From: Microbacterium sp. MYb54
Lineage (GTDB): Bacteria; Actinomycetota; Actinomycetes; Actinomycetales; Microbacteriaceae
Reading direction: 5' to 3'
Assembly (NCBI RefSeq): GCF_002979515.1
Contig: NZ_PCPA01000006.1
Coordinates: 1-64,000, forward strand
DNA: 64,000 nucleotides
Shown here: in pieces, positions 25,393 to 34,298 of the stretch
Numbering within the stretch: position 1 is the first letter of the stretch
Layout: each line of letters opens with the position of its first letter
The notes under the pieces: generated by a model
The model's input: only the letters and a program-made list of their open reading frames with translations
Databases searched by the model: none
Told to the model about the DNA's origin: nothing
Made by a program: the position numbers and the translations under genes

Positions 25393-26352
25393 TCAGCGGT
25401 CGCGATGGTTCTCGGGGGCGAGCCGAGGTCCGCGACGAGGTTCTTGCACCCCGCTGGCGAAGATGAGGCGGATGACGCGCTGCCGCTGGCCCGCCCACGG
25501 CGTGAGCAGGTCGATCATCCCGGCATCGTCGGTGCGCGTCCCCGTCAGTGCGAAGCCCACTTCGTGTGCGAGGTGGAAGTCGCCGACGCTGACCGCATCC
25601 GGATCACCGAGCGCACGGATGCGGGTCTCAGCCGATGTCCACGCCCCCACGCCGGGAAGGCTCGTGAGGATGCGGTCGCGGTCGACCCCGGTGGCGCCCG
25701 CAAGCACGGCACGCGCGATGCGGTCGCCGCGCTCGGCTGCGCGCACGATGGTGCGGGACTGCGGCGGCTCGACTCCGGCGCGGTGCCACGCCCACGAGGG
25801 AATGCGGTACCACTGCTCGGGGGAGGGCGGAGCGAACATGGGTCGCGGCGTCGGGCCGGGTGTGCGCTCGCCGAAGCGCGACACCAGCCATCGCCAGGCG
25901 CCGAAGGCCTGCATGCCGGTGACCTTCTGCTCGATGATCGCGCAGGCGAGCGCGTCGAAAACCTCGTCGGTGCGGGTGAGCCGCAGGCCGGGGTGACGTC
26001 GCGCGGAATCGGCGACGAGGGGATGCAGCGACGCGTCGAAGTCTCCGGCATCGTCGCGGGCACCGCAGAGTGCGGGCACGAGATCGAGCGCGAAGTCCGA
26101 TCCGGGGCCCCACGCGGTCGCGCGCACTTCGCCGCCGGTCATGCGCAGCGCCAGTGACGTCGGTCCGAGAGGCGTACGCATCGCGCGCCAGATGACGGCG
26201 CCGTCGATGACCATCGTCGGGTCGGTGCGCCCGCGACGGAGCATGCCGACGGTGCGGCCGAGATCGAGCTCGTGCGGCGGGCGGTAGACGGTCTCGTGAG
26301 CGGGGGCCGTGCGAGCGGCGTCTGCCGCTGTCGAGTCCGCTGCCAGGGTCAT
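25393..26352 (-). CDS. AlkA-like DNA-3-methyladenine glycosylase (HhH-GPD)
   Basis: 319 residues. Base-excision DNA glycosylase with the helix-hairpin-helix LPGVGAWTSAE and the catalytic Asp in SVGDFHL about 20 residues on, as in AlkA. The N-terminal part (about 1-130) matches AlkA-like N-terminal folds. It would remove alkylated bases, complementing ogt at the left end. Start ATG 26352 is backed by TAGGGT 6 bases upstream. Monocistronic. Confidence 0.88.
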   Translation of the reverse strand: MTLAADSTAADAARTAPAHETVYRPPHELDLGRTVGMLRRGRTDPTMVIDGAVIWRAMRTPLGPTSLALRMTGGEVRATAWGPGSDFALDLVPALCGARDDAGDFDASLHPLVADSARRHPGLRLTRTDEVFDALACAIIEQKVTGMQAFGAWRWLVSRFGERTPGPTPRPMFAPPSPEQWYRIPSWAWHRAGVEPPQSRTIVRAAERGDRIARAVLAGATGVDRDRILTSLPGVGAWTSAETRIRALGDPDAVSVGDFHLAHEVGFALTGTRTDDAGMIDLLTPWAGQRQRVIRLIFASGVQEPRRGPRLAPENHRDR

Positions 26353-26358
26353 GCGCCC

Positions 26359-26364
26359 ACCCTA
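26359..26364 (-). promoter_or_regulatory. -10 box of the AlkA-like gene, leaderless type
   Basis: TAGGGT on the minus strand, 6 bases before ATG 26352. Confidence 0.5.
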
Positions 26365-26395
26365 CGCGCCGGTTCTGACACCGGCTCCAGACGGC

Positions 26396-27103
26396 TCAGA
26401 AGCGGTCGGGAGAGGGGGTGCCGTGACCGTAGCGGATGACGACGTCGGCGTGACGGTCGAATCGGTAGCCGATGCCGCGCACCGTGCGGACGATGTCCTC
26501 GTAGCGACCGAGCTTGGCGCGGAGGCGACGTACGTGGACGTCGATCGTGCGCTCGCCGGGCGTCTCGTCGTCCTGCGCCTGCCAGAGCGCCGAGACCAGC
26601 TCGCTGCGCTCGATCGTGCGGCCCTCGCGGAGCACGAGGTACTGCAGGAGCTCGAACTCCTTGTAGGTGAACGCGGCGGACTCGCCGTCGATCAGCACGC
26701 GCTTGCGGGAGATGTCGACGGTGACGCCGCTCTCCTCTTCGGTGATGTCCTCTTCAGCGGCGGCCTTGGTGCGCGCGATCGCACCCGGCTCCTGCAGCGC
26801 CAGTCGGACGACATCGAGGTCGCGGCCTCCCGAGCCGTGAGGCGCGAGAGCGACCGTGGCGTGGGTCTCGGCGCCCGGAGCGAGCTCGGCGAGGGTGCGA
26901 CGCAGGGCGTCGACGAGGAGGGGGAGGCTGACTCCGGCCTCGGCTGCCTTGATCTCGTCGAGTCCGACGTAGAGGGCGAAGCCGCGGGGAGAGCGGACGG
27001 CGGGGAGGTCGGCTCCGGCGGTGGCCAGCGGTGCTGCGCCCTCCGGCTGCGTGCGGATCGCGGCGGTGGTGGCGGGACGCTCGAGAAGTGCGGTGTTCGA
27101 CAT
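26396..27103 (-). CDS. Orphan winged-helix transcriptional regulator (OmpR/PhoB-type DNA-binding domain)
   Basis: 235 residues. The C-terminal half (about 135-230) is an OmpR/PhoB-type winged helix (FTYKEFELLQYLVLREGRTI, ERTIDVHVRRLRAKLG, VRTVRGIGYRF). The N-terminal half is not a receiver domain: no phospho-acceptor Asp pattern is seen, instead a conserved-looking FALYVGLDEIKAAEAG region. It may sense something other than a histidine kinase. Start ATG 27103 has GAGGA upstream. A long leader with a Cys-rich mini-ORF precedes it. Confidence 0.82.
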   Translation of the reverse strand: MSNTALLERPATTAAIRTQPEGAAPLATAGADLPAVRSPRGFALYVGLDEIKAAEAGVSLPLLVDALRRTLAELAPGAETHATVALAPHGSGGRDLDVVRLALQEPGAIARTKAAAEEDITEEESGVTVDISRKRVLIDGESAAFTYKEFELLQYLVLREGRTIERSELVSALWQAQDDETPGERTIDVHVRRLRAKLGRYEDIVRTVRGIGYRFDRHADVVIRYGHGTPSPDRF

Positions 27104-27258
27104 GATGATGAAGTCCTCAGGACGTGAGCCCGAATCGAGCGGGGCTCTGATGCGTTGCATGAATGACCGGCGGAGCCGGGAAGCGAGCAAGGGTGGATGC
27201 TCGGTGACACTGGCCTCGCAGATCGCGAGAAGTCAGGTCAGGCGGGGTGGCTGTTCGT

Positions 27259-27306
27259 TCAGCGACACATTCGGCAACACATGCCAACGCGACCGGGCAT
27301 CATCAT
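27259..27306 (-). other. Candidate Cys-rich leader peptide (15 codons)
   Basis: ATG ATG ATG start followed by PGRVGMCCRMCR and TGA: three Cys codons in the last seven, on the strand of the winged-helix gene and about 155 bases before its start. AGGACT lies about 9 bases before the first ATG. Resembles, in kind, actinobacterial cysteine-codon attenuator peptides; no terminator structure was found to complete that picture. Confidence 0.3.
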
Positions 27307-27421
27307 CCCGGCAGTCCTGTTCGCCTCCTGGGCGGACAAAGGGCTTGCGTTGGTGGTCATGGGGGGATTATGTCCGATCGTGACCCCTCATGTCAAAACG
27401 CCCCGGCGTCTCCAGCGGGCG

Positions 27422-27427
27422 TAACGT
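27422..27427 (+). promoter_or_regulatory. -10 box of GNAT gene, leaderless type
   Basis: TAACGT, 7 bases, ATG 27435. Confidence 0.45.
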
Positions 27428-27434
27428 GGGGCGA

Positions 27435-27743
27435 ATGACGATCTCGCACACTGTCGGCGGTTTCATCCTGACCGATGAGAAGGATGCTTCGCGCTACACG
27501 CTCATGCGCGACGGCAAGCTCGTGAGCGTCCTCGACTACCGCGACGACGGTCACACGATCGCGCTCACCAGAGCCTTCACGATCCCGACATTCCGCGGCA
27601 ACGGGTATGCGGGGAAGGTCGTGGAGGGAGCAGTCGCCGACATCGAGGAGCGCGGCGACCGCAAGGTCGACGCCGTGTGCTGGTACGTGGCCGACTGGTT
27701 CTCCGCCCACCCCGAGAAGTCCGCTCTGCTTCGCACACGCTGA
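27435..27743 (+). CDS. Small GNAT-like N-acetyltransferase
   Basis: 102 residues of the short GCN5-related type (PF14542-like): FTIPTFRGNGYAGKVVEGA carries the acetyl-CoA loop (RGNGYAG), then CWYVADWFSAHPE. No full GNAT catalytic pair can be seen. Start ATG 27435 (MTISHTVGG) is chosen over ATG 27390 because of the TAACGT box. Substrate unknown. Confidence 0.82.
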   Translation: MTISHTVGGFILTDEKDASRYTLMRDGKLVSVLDYRDDGHTIALTRAFTIPTFRGNGYAGKVVEGAVADIEERGDRKVDAVCWYVADWFSAHPEKSALLRTR

Positions 27744-27783
27744 CTCTCCGGGCATGTGACGAAGTGTTACGGCCGCCGCCTGC

Positions 27784-27789
27784 CAGGAT
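27784..27789 (+). promoter_or_regulatory. -10 box of DIP1984 gene, leaderless type
   Basis: CAGGAT, 6 bases, ATG 27796. First base deviates from TANNNT. Confidence 0.4.
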
Positions 27790-27795
27790 GAGGCC

Positions 27796-28278
27796 ATGAA
27801 ACTCGCCGAAGCCCTCACCGCACGCGCCGATCTGCAGCGCCGCATCGAGCAGCTGCGGGCGCGCATCGTCGCGAACGCCCGGTACCAGGAGGGTGAGGAA
27901 CCGGCGGAGGATGCGGCCGCACTGATCGTCGAAGCGGATGCCGCGCTGACGCAGCTGCGCGGCCTCATCCGGCGCATCAACGCCACGAACGCGCGTCTCG
28001 AACTCGGCGCCGACGGCACGATGACCGATGCCCTCGCCGCCCGCGACGTGCTGCGCCTGCGGCACTCGGTACTGACCGATGCCGCGGTCGCGGCATCCGG
28101 GGCGAACGACCAGTTCATGCGTCAGATGCGCTCGGAGCTGCGGCAGGTCTCCGCACTTCCGGTCGCGCAGTTGCGCTCGAGGGCCGATGCCGTCGCGCAG
28201 GAGCTGCGTGAGCTCGACAACCGGATCCAGCAGGCGAACTGGTCGAACGACCTCGAGGAGGAGAGCGGAAGTCGGTAG
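27796..28278 (+). CDS. DIP1984 family protein
   Basis: 160-residue, highly charged, helical protein matching the DIP1984 family (MKLAEALTARADLQRRIEQLR; LRDIDNRIQ-like end, LRELDNRIQQANW). Predicted long alpha-helical hairpin, cytoplasmic. Some members were labelled septicolysin, but the function is not established. Monocistronic. Confidence 0.85.
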   Translation: MKLAEALTARADLQRRIEQLRARIVANARYQEGEEPAEDAAALIVEADAALTQLRGLIRRINATNARLELGADGTMTDALAARDVLRLRHSVLTDAAVAASGANDQFMRQMRSELRQVSALPVAQLRSRADAVAQELRELDNRIQQANWSNDLEEESGSR

Positions 28279-28521
28279 TCACGACGAGGCGGGCACAACC
28301 CTCAGCCGGCGGGGCAAGCCGGCACCTGTTGGGCGGAGGGCAGCCCGGAAATCGCATCGCGCAGCCCCGCATGCCGCACAGGTGAAGGTGCACTGAGCAT
28401 CTCGCATCACCGCGTGCCGATCATCGTGACGAGGGTGGGTCAGGGGACCTTCCGCTTCCTCCTCGGCAGGCTGTACGGGCGTGCTGCGGCACGCCTCGGA
28501 CGGAATGTCGGAGGGGGTTCG

Positions 28522-28527
28522 TACCGT
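28522..28527 (+). promoter_or_regulatory. -10 box of sbcD, leaderless type
   Basis: TACCGT, 6 bases, ATG 28534. Confidence 0.5.
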
Positions 28528-28533
28528 GTGAGT

Positions 28534-29703
28534 ATGCGGATCCTGCACACCTCCGACTGGCACATCGGCCGGACGTTCCATGGCAACTCGACCATGGACG
28601 CCCTCGCCGAGGTGCTCGGGGCGCTCACCGAGCAGGTTCGCGAGAAAGATGTCGATGTCGTCGTCGTCGCGGGCGATGTGTTCGACTCCGCGACCCCGTC
28701 GGGTGCCGCCTACACGCTCCTCGGCGATGCGCTGGTGGCTCTGCATGACACGGGTGCCCGCGTCATCGTGACGAGTGGCAACCACGATTCTGCCGCGCGA
28801 CTCGGTTTCCAGGCTCGGCTGCTGCGCGAGGGTATCCATGTGCTGACCGACCCGCTCGCGGTCGGCGTGCCCGTGACGGTGTCCGATGCCGACGGCCCGG
28901 TGCACTTCTTCGGCATTCCCTATCTAGAGCCGGCGATCGTCCGTCAGCACTGGCCCGAGGGTGACAGCTCCGGGCGTCAGCTGCGCACTCAGGCGCAGAC
29001 CATGGCTCACGCGATGGACCTGGTGCGCGCCGGTATCGAGCAGCACGCAGGACGCTCGGTGGCGATCGCGCACTGCTTCGCCGCGGGTGTCGACGCCACC
29101 GCCGGACTCGAGCGTGAGGTGCGACAGGGAGGCCTCGACGTGGTGCCGCTGAGCGTCTTCGACGGGCCTGACTATGTAGCGCTCGGCCACATCCACGGGC
29201 GTCAACAGCTCAGCGATCGGGTTCGTTATGCGGGGGCGCCTCTGCACTACAGCTTCGGAGAGCAGAACAAGCCGCGTGGCTCCTGGCTCGTCGACATCGA
29301 CGCCGAGGGGCTCGCCGCGGTCGAGTGGCTGGAGCTGCCTGTGCCGCGCCGCCTCGTCACCCTCACCGGGACCCTCGAAGAGCTGTTGTCCGCCGATCTC
29401 GTCGCCGAGCACGCGGAAGACTGGGTCTGCGCGATCTACACCGACGCGGTGCCGCAGACCGAGCCCATGCGACGCCTTCGCGAGAGCTACCCGCACTGTG
29501 CGATGGTGCAGCACCAGCCCGCGGTCGCAGCACCAGCCGATGAGCGGTCGTATGTGCAGCGTCTGCGCGCCGCGGTCACCGACGCCGACCGCATCGAAGC
29601 CTTCCTCGAGCATGTGCGGGCGGGGCACGGGCCGACCGAGGCAGAGGCAGAGTTGATCCGCGCGGTGCTCGATGAGCGCGTGCGTGCCGAGGCGCTCGTC
29701 TAG
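28534..29703 (+). CDS. sbcD: Exonuclease subunit SbcD
   Basis: 389-residue Mre11-type nuclease subunit. Phosphoesterase motifs run in order: DWHIG (residues 8-12), GDVFDSA, GNHDS near 84-88, and GHIHG near 210. With SbcC it cleaves DNA hairpins and protein-blocked ends during repair. Start ATG 28534 (MRILHTSDWHIG) is the family start and has a TACCGT box; the upstream frame from 28414 is not part of it. It directly abuts sbcC. Confidence 0.95.
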   Translation: MRILHTSDWHIGRTFHGNSTMDALAEVLGALTEQVREKDVDVVVVAGDVFDSATPSGAAYTLLGDALVALHDTGARVIVTSGNHDSAARLGFQARLLREGIHVLTDPLAVGVPVTVSDADGPVHFFGIPYLEPAIVRQHWPEGDSSGRQLRTQAQTMAHAMDLVRAGIEQHAGRSVAIAHCFAAGVDATAGLEREVRQGGLDVVPLSVFDGPDYVALGHIHGRQQLSDRVRYAGAPLHYSFGEQNKPRGSWLVDIDAEGLAAVEWLELPVPRRLVTLTGTLEELLSADLVAEHAEDWVCAIYTDAVPQTEPMRRLRESYPHCAMVQHQPAVAAPADERSYVQRLRAAVTDADRIEAFLEHVRAGHGPTEAEAELIRAVLDERVRAEALV

Positions 29704-32697
29704 ATGCGTCTCCATCGCCTGGAGGTCGAAGGCTTCGGTCCCTTCCGGTCTCGGCAGACGGTCGATTTCGATGCCTTCGCCGATGATGGGATCTTCCTGA
29801 TCGCAGGGCGCACCGGTGCGGGCAAGTCGAGCATCCTCGATGCGGTCTGTTTCGGGCTCTACGGGGGAGTGCCGCGCTACGACGGCGGCGAGAAGCGCCT
29901 TCGCAGCGACCACTGCGAACCCGACGACCCTTCCGAGGTGGTGGTCGAGTTCAGCACCCCGACCGGTCGGTTCCGTGTGACCCGGTCGCCCGAGTATCTG
30001 CGTCCGGCCAAGCGTGGCGGGGGGATGACGAAGCAGGCGTCGGCCGTTGCGCTCGACGAGTGGACGGATGCCGGCTGGATCGGGCGGGCCGCGCGAGCGG
30101 TCGACGTGGGAAACGAGCTCGACGAGATCCTGCAGCTCAGCCGCGAGCAGTTCCTGCAGGTGATCCTGCTTGCGCAGAACCGCTTCTCGGAGTTCCTGCT
30201 CGCCGGAAGCCGTGACCGTCAGGTGCTGCTGCGTCGTCTGTTCGGTACCCAGCGATTCGAAGACGTGCAGGCGCGATTCGACGAGCATCGCCGGGCCGCG
30301 GAGCAGGCGCTCGGCTCTCGGCTGGCGACAGTCGAAGCGCGAGTCGACGAGGCTGAACGACTCGTGATCGCCGGTGGGCTGTCGGGAGAAGCAGAAGGCG
30401 AGGCTTCGGCACTGACGGAGGCGCTGCCGGTGCCGTCATCGATCGACGACCGTCTCGAAGCCCTTCGGCGGGCGAAAGCGCGTGCCGAGTATCGCGCCGA
30501 GCGCCGCGCTTCGGAGCGGGCAGACGCGGAGAAGCGATCGGCGGATGCCGACGCGGTGCTCGCGGCGACCCGCGAGGAGCAGCGAGCGCAGCGCGAACGC
30601 GACCGTGCACGAGCGGCCCTTGATCGCCTCGACGCGGATATGCCGTTGATCGACGAGGCTCGCGCCGAGCTCGCAGCCGCCCGTACTGCTGAGGTGCTGC
30701 GGGCGACGATCACCGCTGCTGCGCGAGCGCAGACCGCCCTTCTCGAAGCCTCCGCAGACGAGGATGCCGCGCGCGAAGCGTGGGAGGTGTTCGAGATCTC
30801 CGTCGACGGAGATCTCGCGGTCTGGGCCGCTGAGCGCACCAGGGAGAGCGGCTCGTGGGTGCGGGCGCGCGAGCTCGAGGAGAATGCACCGACGCTCGAC
30901 GCCGAACTGCGGTCTGCGGAGGAGTCCGTCGCCGCGGTGTCCGCACGCATCGAGGCCGGGGAAGCGGAGCGGGCATCCCTACCTGCGGCGACCGCCGCGC
31001 TGACGGCCGAGCGTGACGAGAGACGTCGCCTCGCCGACCGCGCCGATGACCTGAAGGTGGCGCGCGAGGCGGCTGAGGCTCGACGTGCGGCGGCGAGTGA
31101 GGGCGAGCGGTTGCAGGCGGCGCAGACGTCGGCCGAGGTCGAGCTCACCGAGGCCACCGCACGGCATGCCGCGGCGCAGACGACGCTCGCTCGACTGCGG
31201 CAGCGCCGAACAGACGGCATGGCCGGCGAGCTGGCTTCGACCTTGCGGGACGAGCACCCCTGCCCCGTCTGCGGCTCTCTCGAGCATCCAGCTCCCGCCA
31301 CGCATTCGGATCCCGTCTCGCCTGAAGACATCGATCACGCCGAAGAAGCCCGCGATGCGGCGGCGCAGCGAGAGCGGGAGCTCTCGTCGACCGCATCGGC
31401 AGTGCGCGCCGAGTTCGCCGCCGTCACTGCCCGGGCCGATGGGCGCAGCGTCGAACAGGCGGAGCGCGAGTGCGCCGAGGCCACTGCGCTCCACGCCCGC
31501 AGCCTCGCGGCTGGCGAAGAACTCACAACCATCGATGCGCAGCTGGACGAGCTCGTCGCCCGTATCGGCCGGCTCGAGGCCGAGCGTTCCGACAACGCGA
31601 CGGCTTTCGCCGACGCGCGGGAGAATCACGCGCTGCTGCGACAGCGGAGCGTGGAGGCGCATTCGCTGATAGCCGAAGCCCGCGGCGGATTCGAAACCGT
31701 CGCAGCACGACTCGCAGCCACGACGGCGAGGATCGCAGCGGCCGGTACCCTCGCGGATGCGATCGCGGAGCGCACCCGCAGGAGCAAAGTGCTCCTCGAA
31801 TCGGAGACCGAGCGTGATGCGGCACTCGCCGGTTCGGCCTTCGACGATGCGGCCGCCGTCGAACACGCACTGCGATCTTCGGCGGCGCAGGAAGCGCTCG
31901 ACTCGCGGATCTCGCAGCACGCCGTGCAGCGCGAGAAGGAACGGGCCGTCCTGTTCGATCTCGAACTTCGGACGCTGCCGGAAGACCCGATCGATCTCGC
32001 TCCCGCCGAGCAGGCCGCGGCTGCCGCCAGGGTGATCTGGACGGCCTCGGTCGACGAGGCGGCTCGGGCTGCCGGCGCCGCCGAGCGACTGGGAGGACTG
32101 ATCGAGTCCGCCGCAGCAGAACAGGCTCGAACCGCCGGCGATGCCGCCGAGTTCGAAGTGCTGCAGAACCTCGCGGACACGATCGCGGGCCGGGGAGCGA
32201 ACACCCGCAAGATGACGCTGGAGACCTTCGTCCTCGCTGCGGAGCTCGAAGAGATCGTGCAGGCTGCCAATCGCCGACTGCACGACATGTCGACGGGCCG
32301 CTATCAGCTGCAGCATTCCGACGCGCTCGCCGCTCGTGGTGCGGCGAGCGGTCTCGGCATCCTCGTGTCGGACGCCTTCACCGGGCAGACGCGGCCGCCG
32401 CAGTCGCTCTCCGGCGGCGAGACGTTCCTCACCTCCCTCGCCCTGGCCCTGGGCCTCGCCGAGGTCGTGACGGCGCGCGCGGGCGGTATCCGTCTCGACA
32501 CGCTCTTCATCGACGAGGGCTTCGGCTCGCTCGACGGCGACACACTCGACGTGGCGATGCGCACGCTCGATGAACTGCGGCAGGGCGGTCGTACGGTCGG
32601 CGTGATCAGCCACGTCGAAGCCATGCAGGAGCAGATCCCGGCTCAGCTCACCGTGCGAGCGCTGCCGAATGGGCCCAGCGTGATCGAGGCCCGCTGA
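29704..32697 (+). CDS. sbcC: Exonuclease subunit SbcC
   Basis: 997-residue SMC-like ATPase, partner of SbcD. Walker A GRTGAGKSS near residues 35-43, two long Ala/Glu/Arg-rich coiled-coil arms, the zinc hook CPVCG at about 520-524, signature LSGGETFLTSLALALG and Walker B TLFIDEGFGSLD near the C-terminus. ATG follows the sbcD stop immediately (TAGATG). Length is typical. Confidence 0.95.
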   Translation: MRLHRLEVEGFGPFRSRQTVDFDAFADDGIFLIAGRTGAGKSSILDAVCFGLYGGVPRYDGGEKRLRSDHCEPDDPSEVVVEFSTPTGRFRVTRSPEYLRPAKRGGGMTKQASAVALDEWTDAGWIGRAARAVDVGNELDEILQLSREQFLQVILLAQNRFSEFLLAGSRDRQVLLRRLFGTQRFEDVQARFDEHRRAAEQALGSRLATVEARVDEAERLVIAGGLSGEAEGEASALTEALPVPSSIDDRLEALRRAKARAEYRAERRASERADAEKRSADADAVLAATREEQRAQRERDRARAALDRLDADMPLIDEARAELAAARTAEVLRATITAAARAQTALLEASADEDAAREAWEVFEISVDGDLAVWAAERTRESGSWVRARELEENAPTLDAELRSAEESVAAVSARIEAGEAERASLPAATAALTAERDERRRLADRADDLKVAREAAEARRAAASEGERLQAAQTSAEVELTEATARHAAAQTTLARLRQRRTDGMAGELASTLRDEHPCPVCGSLEHPAPATHSDPVSPEDIDHAEEARDAAAQRERELSSTASAVRAEFAAVTARADGRSVEQAERECAEATALHARSLAAGEELTTIDAQLDELVARIGRLEAERSDNATAFADARENHALLRQRSVEAHSLIAEARGGFETVAARLAATTARIAAAGTLADAIAERTRRSKVLLESETERDAALAGSAFDDAAAVEHALRSSAAQEALDSRISQHAVQREKERAVLFDLELRTLPEDPIDLAPAEQAAAAARVIWTASVDEAARAAGAAERLGGLIESAAAEQARTAGDAAEFEVLQNLADTIAGRGANTRKMTLETFVLAAELEEIVQAANRRLHDMSTGRYQLQHSDALAARGAASGLGILVSDAFTGQTRPPQSLSGGETFLTSLALALGLAEVVTARAGGIRLDTLFIDEGFGSLDGDTLDVAMRTLDELRQGGRTVGVISHVEAMQEQIPAQLTVRALPNGPSVIEAR

Positions 32698-32708
32698 CGT
32701 CACGAGGA

Positions 32709-32728
32709 GGGCGGCGGGAGCGCCGCCC
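32709..32728. terminator. Terminator between sbcC and the convergent nucleosidase gene
   Basis: GGGCGGCG (32709-32716) pairs with CGCCGCCC (32721-32728) with a GGAG loop. It serves convergent genes; no T-run. Confidence 0.6.
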
Positions 32729-32730
32729 GC

Positions 32731-33288
32731 TCAGACTCCGTATTCGCTGCGGATGAAGTCACGCAGCTGAACGCTGCAGCGTGCGACTGCGTCGCGCCAG
32801 TCCGTCAGTGCGCCATCCTCGGCCTGGTCGGACACGGCCCGGAACACGCGGATCGGCACATCGAACTGCCCGGCCACCCAGATGTAGGCGTAGGTCTCCA
32901 TGTCGACCAGGGCCGCGCCTGACGGACGGATCAAGGAGGTGACCTCGGCGTCCTCGACGAAATGGTCGCCCGTCGCGATCAGCACGCCATCACGCCCGGT
33001 GCTGACGCGCGCCGGCAGAGAGACGTGCTGCCCCGAGACGCCGTCGAGGTCGGTGACGTCGTGCTGGAACGCGGTGCCGACCTCGTGCACTGTCGCCTCG
33101 AGGTCAGGATCGATCGCTCCGGCGGTGCCGACGACCACGATCTCGTCATAGACGTTTGCGTCGAGTGCGCGGGTCAGCCCGTACGTCGCCTGCAGCTTCC
33201 CCGGCCCGGTCACGAGGCGGTCGAAGCCGTCGAGCTCCTCCGGAAATGCGGTCAGTTCGGATTCGAGGGCAGCGACGAGAAGTTTCAC
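32731..33288 (-). CDS. Nucleosidase/phosphorylase-like protein (MTA/SAH nucleosidase family)
   Basis: 185 residues of the PNP_UDP_1 fold (VVVGTAGAIDP, then LIATGDHFVED and the base-site VDMETYAYIWVA, DQAED at the ribose side). It likely hydrolyses a nucleoside such as 5'-methylthioadenosine or S-adenosylhomocysteine, but it is shorter than Pfs (about 230), so the substrate is uncertain. GTG 33288 start is supported by GAGAAT 6 bases upstream. Confidence 0.82.
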   Translation of the reverse strand: MKLLVAALESELTAFPEELDGFDRLVTGPGKLQATYGLTRALDANVYDEIVVVGTAGAIDPDLEATVHEVGTAFQHDVTDLDGVSGQHVSLPARVSTGRDGVLIATGDHFVEDAEVTSLIRPSGAALVDMETYAYIWVAGQFDVPIRVFRAVSDQAEDGALTDWRDAVARCSVQLRDFIRSEYGV

Positions 33289-33294
33289 TGCCCC

Positions 33295-33300
33295 ATTCTC
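33295..33300 (-). promoter_or_regulatory. -10 box of nucleosidase gene, leaderless type
   Basis: GAGAAT on the minus strand, 6 bases before GTG 33288. Confidence 0.4.
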
Positions 33301-33396
33301 TCAGGTCTTCGCTGGCAGGAGCGTACGAACGCCGCGGCGTCACCCGGGCGTAACACGGAAGGGTGATACTGATTCGAGGACAAGACGGAGGATGAC

Positions 33397-34215
33397 ATGT
33401 CGTTGCAGAAGCAGATCTCTGATGACCTCGGCGTCAGGCCCGAGATCGACCCCGAGGCCGAGATCGAGCGCCGGGTCGGGTTCCTCACCGATTACCTCCG
33501 CACGACCGGAGCCAAGGGCTATGTGCTCGGCATCTCCGGCGGGCAGGATTCCACGCTGGCGGGCCGCCTCGCGCAGCTCGCGGTGGAGCGGGTGCGAGCC
33601 GAGGGAGGAGAGGCGAAGTTCCTCGCGGTGCGACTGCCCTACCGGGTGCAGCACGATGCCGCAGATGCCGAGGCCGCGCTCGATTTCATCGCGCCCGACT
33701 CCTCGGTCGAGGTCAACATCCAGAACGGGGTCGACGGTGTCGAGGAAGACATCGAGTTCGCGGTCACGAGCGACATCAGCGACTTCAACCGGGGCAACAT
33801 CAAGGCACGCGTGCGCATGGTCACGCAGTACGCGCTCGCAGGCCACGACGGGATGCTGGTGATCGGCACCGACCACGCCGCCGAGGCGGTGACCGGCTTC
33901 TACACGAAGTTCGGCGACGGTGCGGCCGATATCCTCCCGCTGTCGGGGCTCAGCAAGCGGCAGGGGCGTTCGCTGCTGCAGTTCCTCGACGCGCCGGATC
34001 GTCTCGCGTTCAAGGTGCCCACAGCAGATCTCCTCGACGGTCAGCCCGGCCGGGCTGATGAGGACGAGCTCGGCCTCACCTACGAGCAGATCGATGACTT
34101 CCTCGAAGGTCGTCAGGTCGACCCCGAGGTCGCCGGTCGTATCGAGGCGAGATACCTGGCGACGCAGCACAAGCGCCACCTCCCTGTGACTCCCGACGAC
34201 ACCTGGTGGCGCTGA
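33397..34215 (+). CDS. nadE: Ammonia-dependent NAD+ synthetase
   Basis: 272-residue NadE that amidates nicotinate adenine dinucleotide to NAD+ using ammonia and ATP. The PP-loop SGGQDST is at residues 47-53, [22 protein letters not shown] near 157-178, and the [10 protein letters not shown] segment follows. It lacks the glutaminase domain, so it is the short ammonia-using type. GGAGGA lies 4-9 bases before the ATG. Convergent with nothing; monocistronic. Confidence 0.95.
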   Translation: MSLQKQISDDLGVRPEIDPEAEIERRVGFLTDYLRTTGAKGYVLGISGGQDSTLAGRLAQLAVERVRAEGGEAKFLAVRLPYRVQHDAADAEAALDFIAPDSSVEVNIQNGVDGVEEDIEFAVTSDISDFNRGNIKARVRMVTQYALAGHDGMLVIGTDHAAEAVTGFYTKFGDGAADILPLSGLSKRQGRSLLQFLDAPDRLAFKVPTADLLDGQPGRADEDELGLTYEQIDDFLEGRQVDPEVAGRIEARYLATQHKRHLPVTPDDTWWR

Positions 34216-34298
34216 CCTCGCGCCTTCGAGAGCCACACGCTTTCGCCCGTGTCGGATGCCGCGGATAGTGTCGAAGCATCCGACAGAACGGGAGCATC

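Larger units (their letters stand above)
27104..27434. other. 331-base divergent intergenic region
   Basis: Between the winged-helix gene (minus) and the GNAT gene (plus). It holds the Cys-rich mini-ORF at 27259-27306 (minus) and the GNAT -10 box (27422-27427). No convincing tRNA, riboswitch or terminator was seen. Confidence 0.5.

Noticed and set aside
28305..28323. GCCGGC/GCCGGC hairpin with loop GGGGCAA, as a terminator of the DIP1984 gene
   Set aside because: Only a 6-bp stem with no T-run; too weak to report as a feature.
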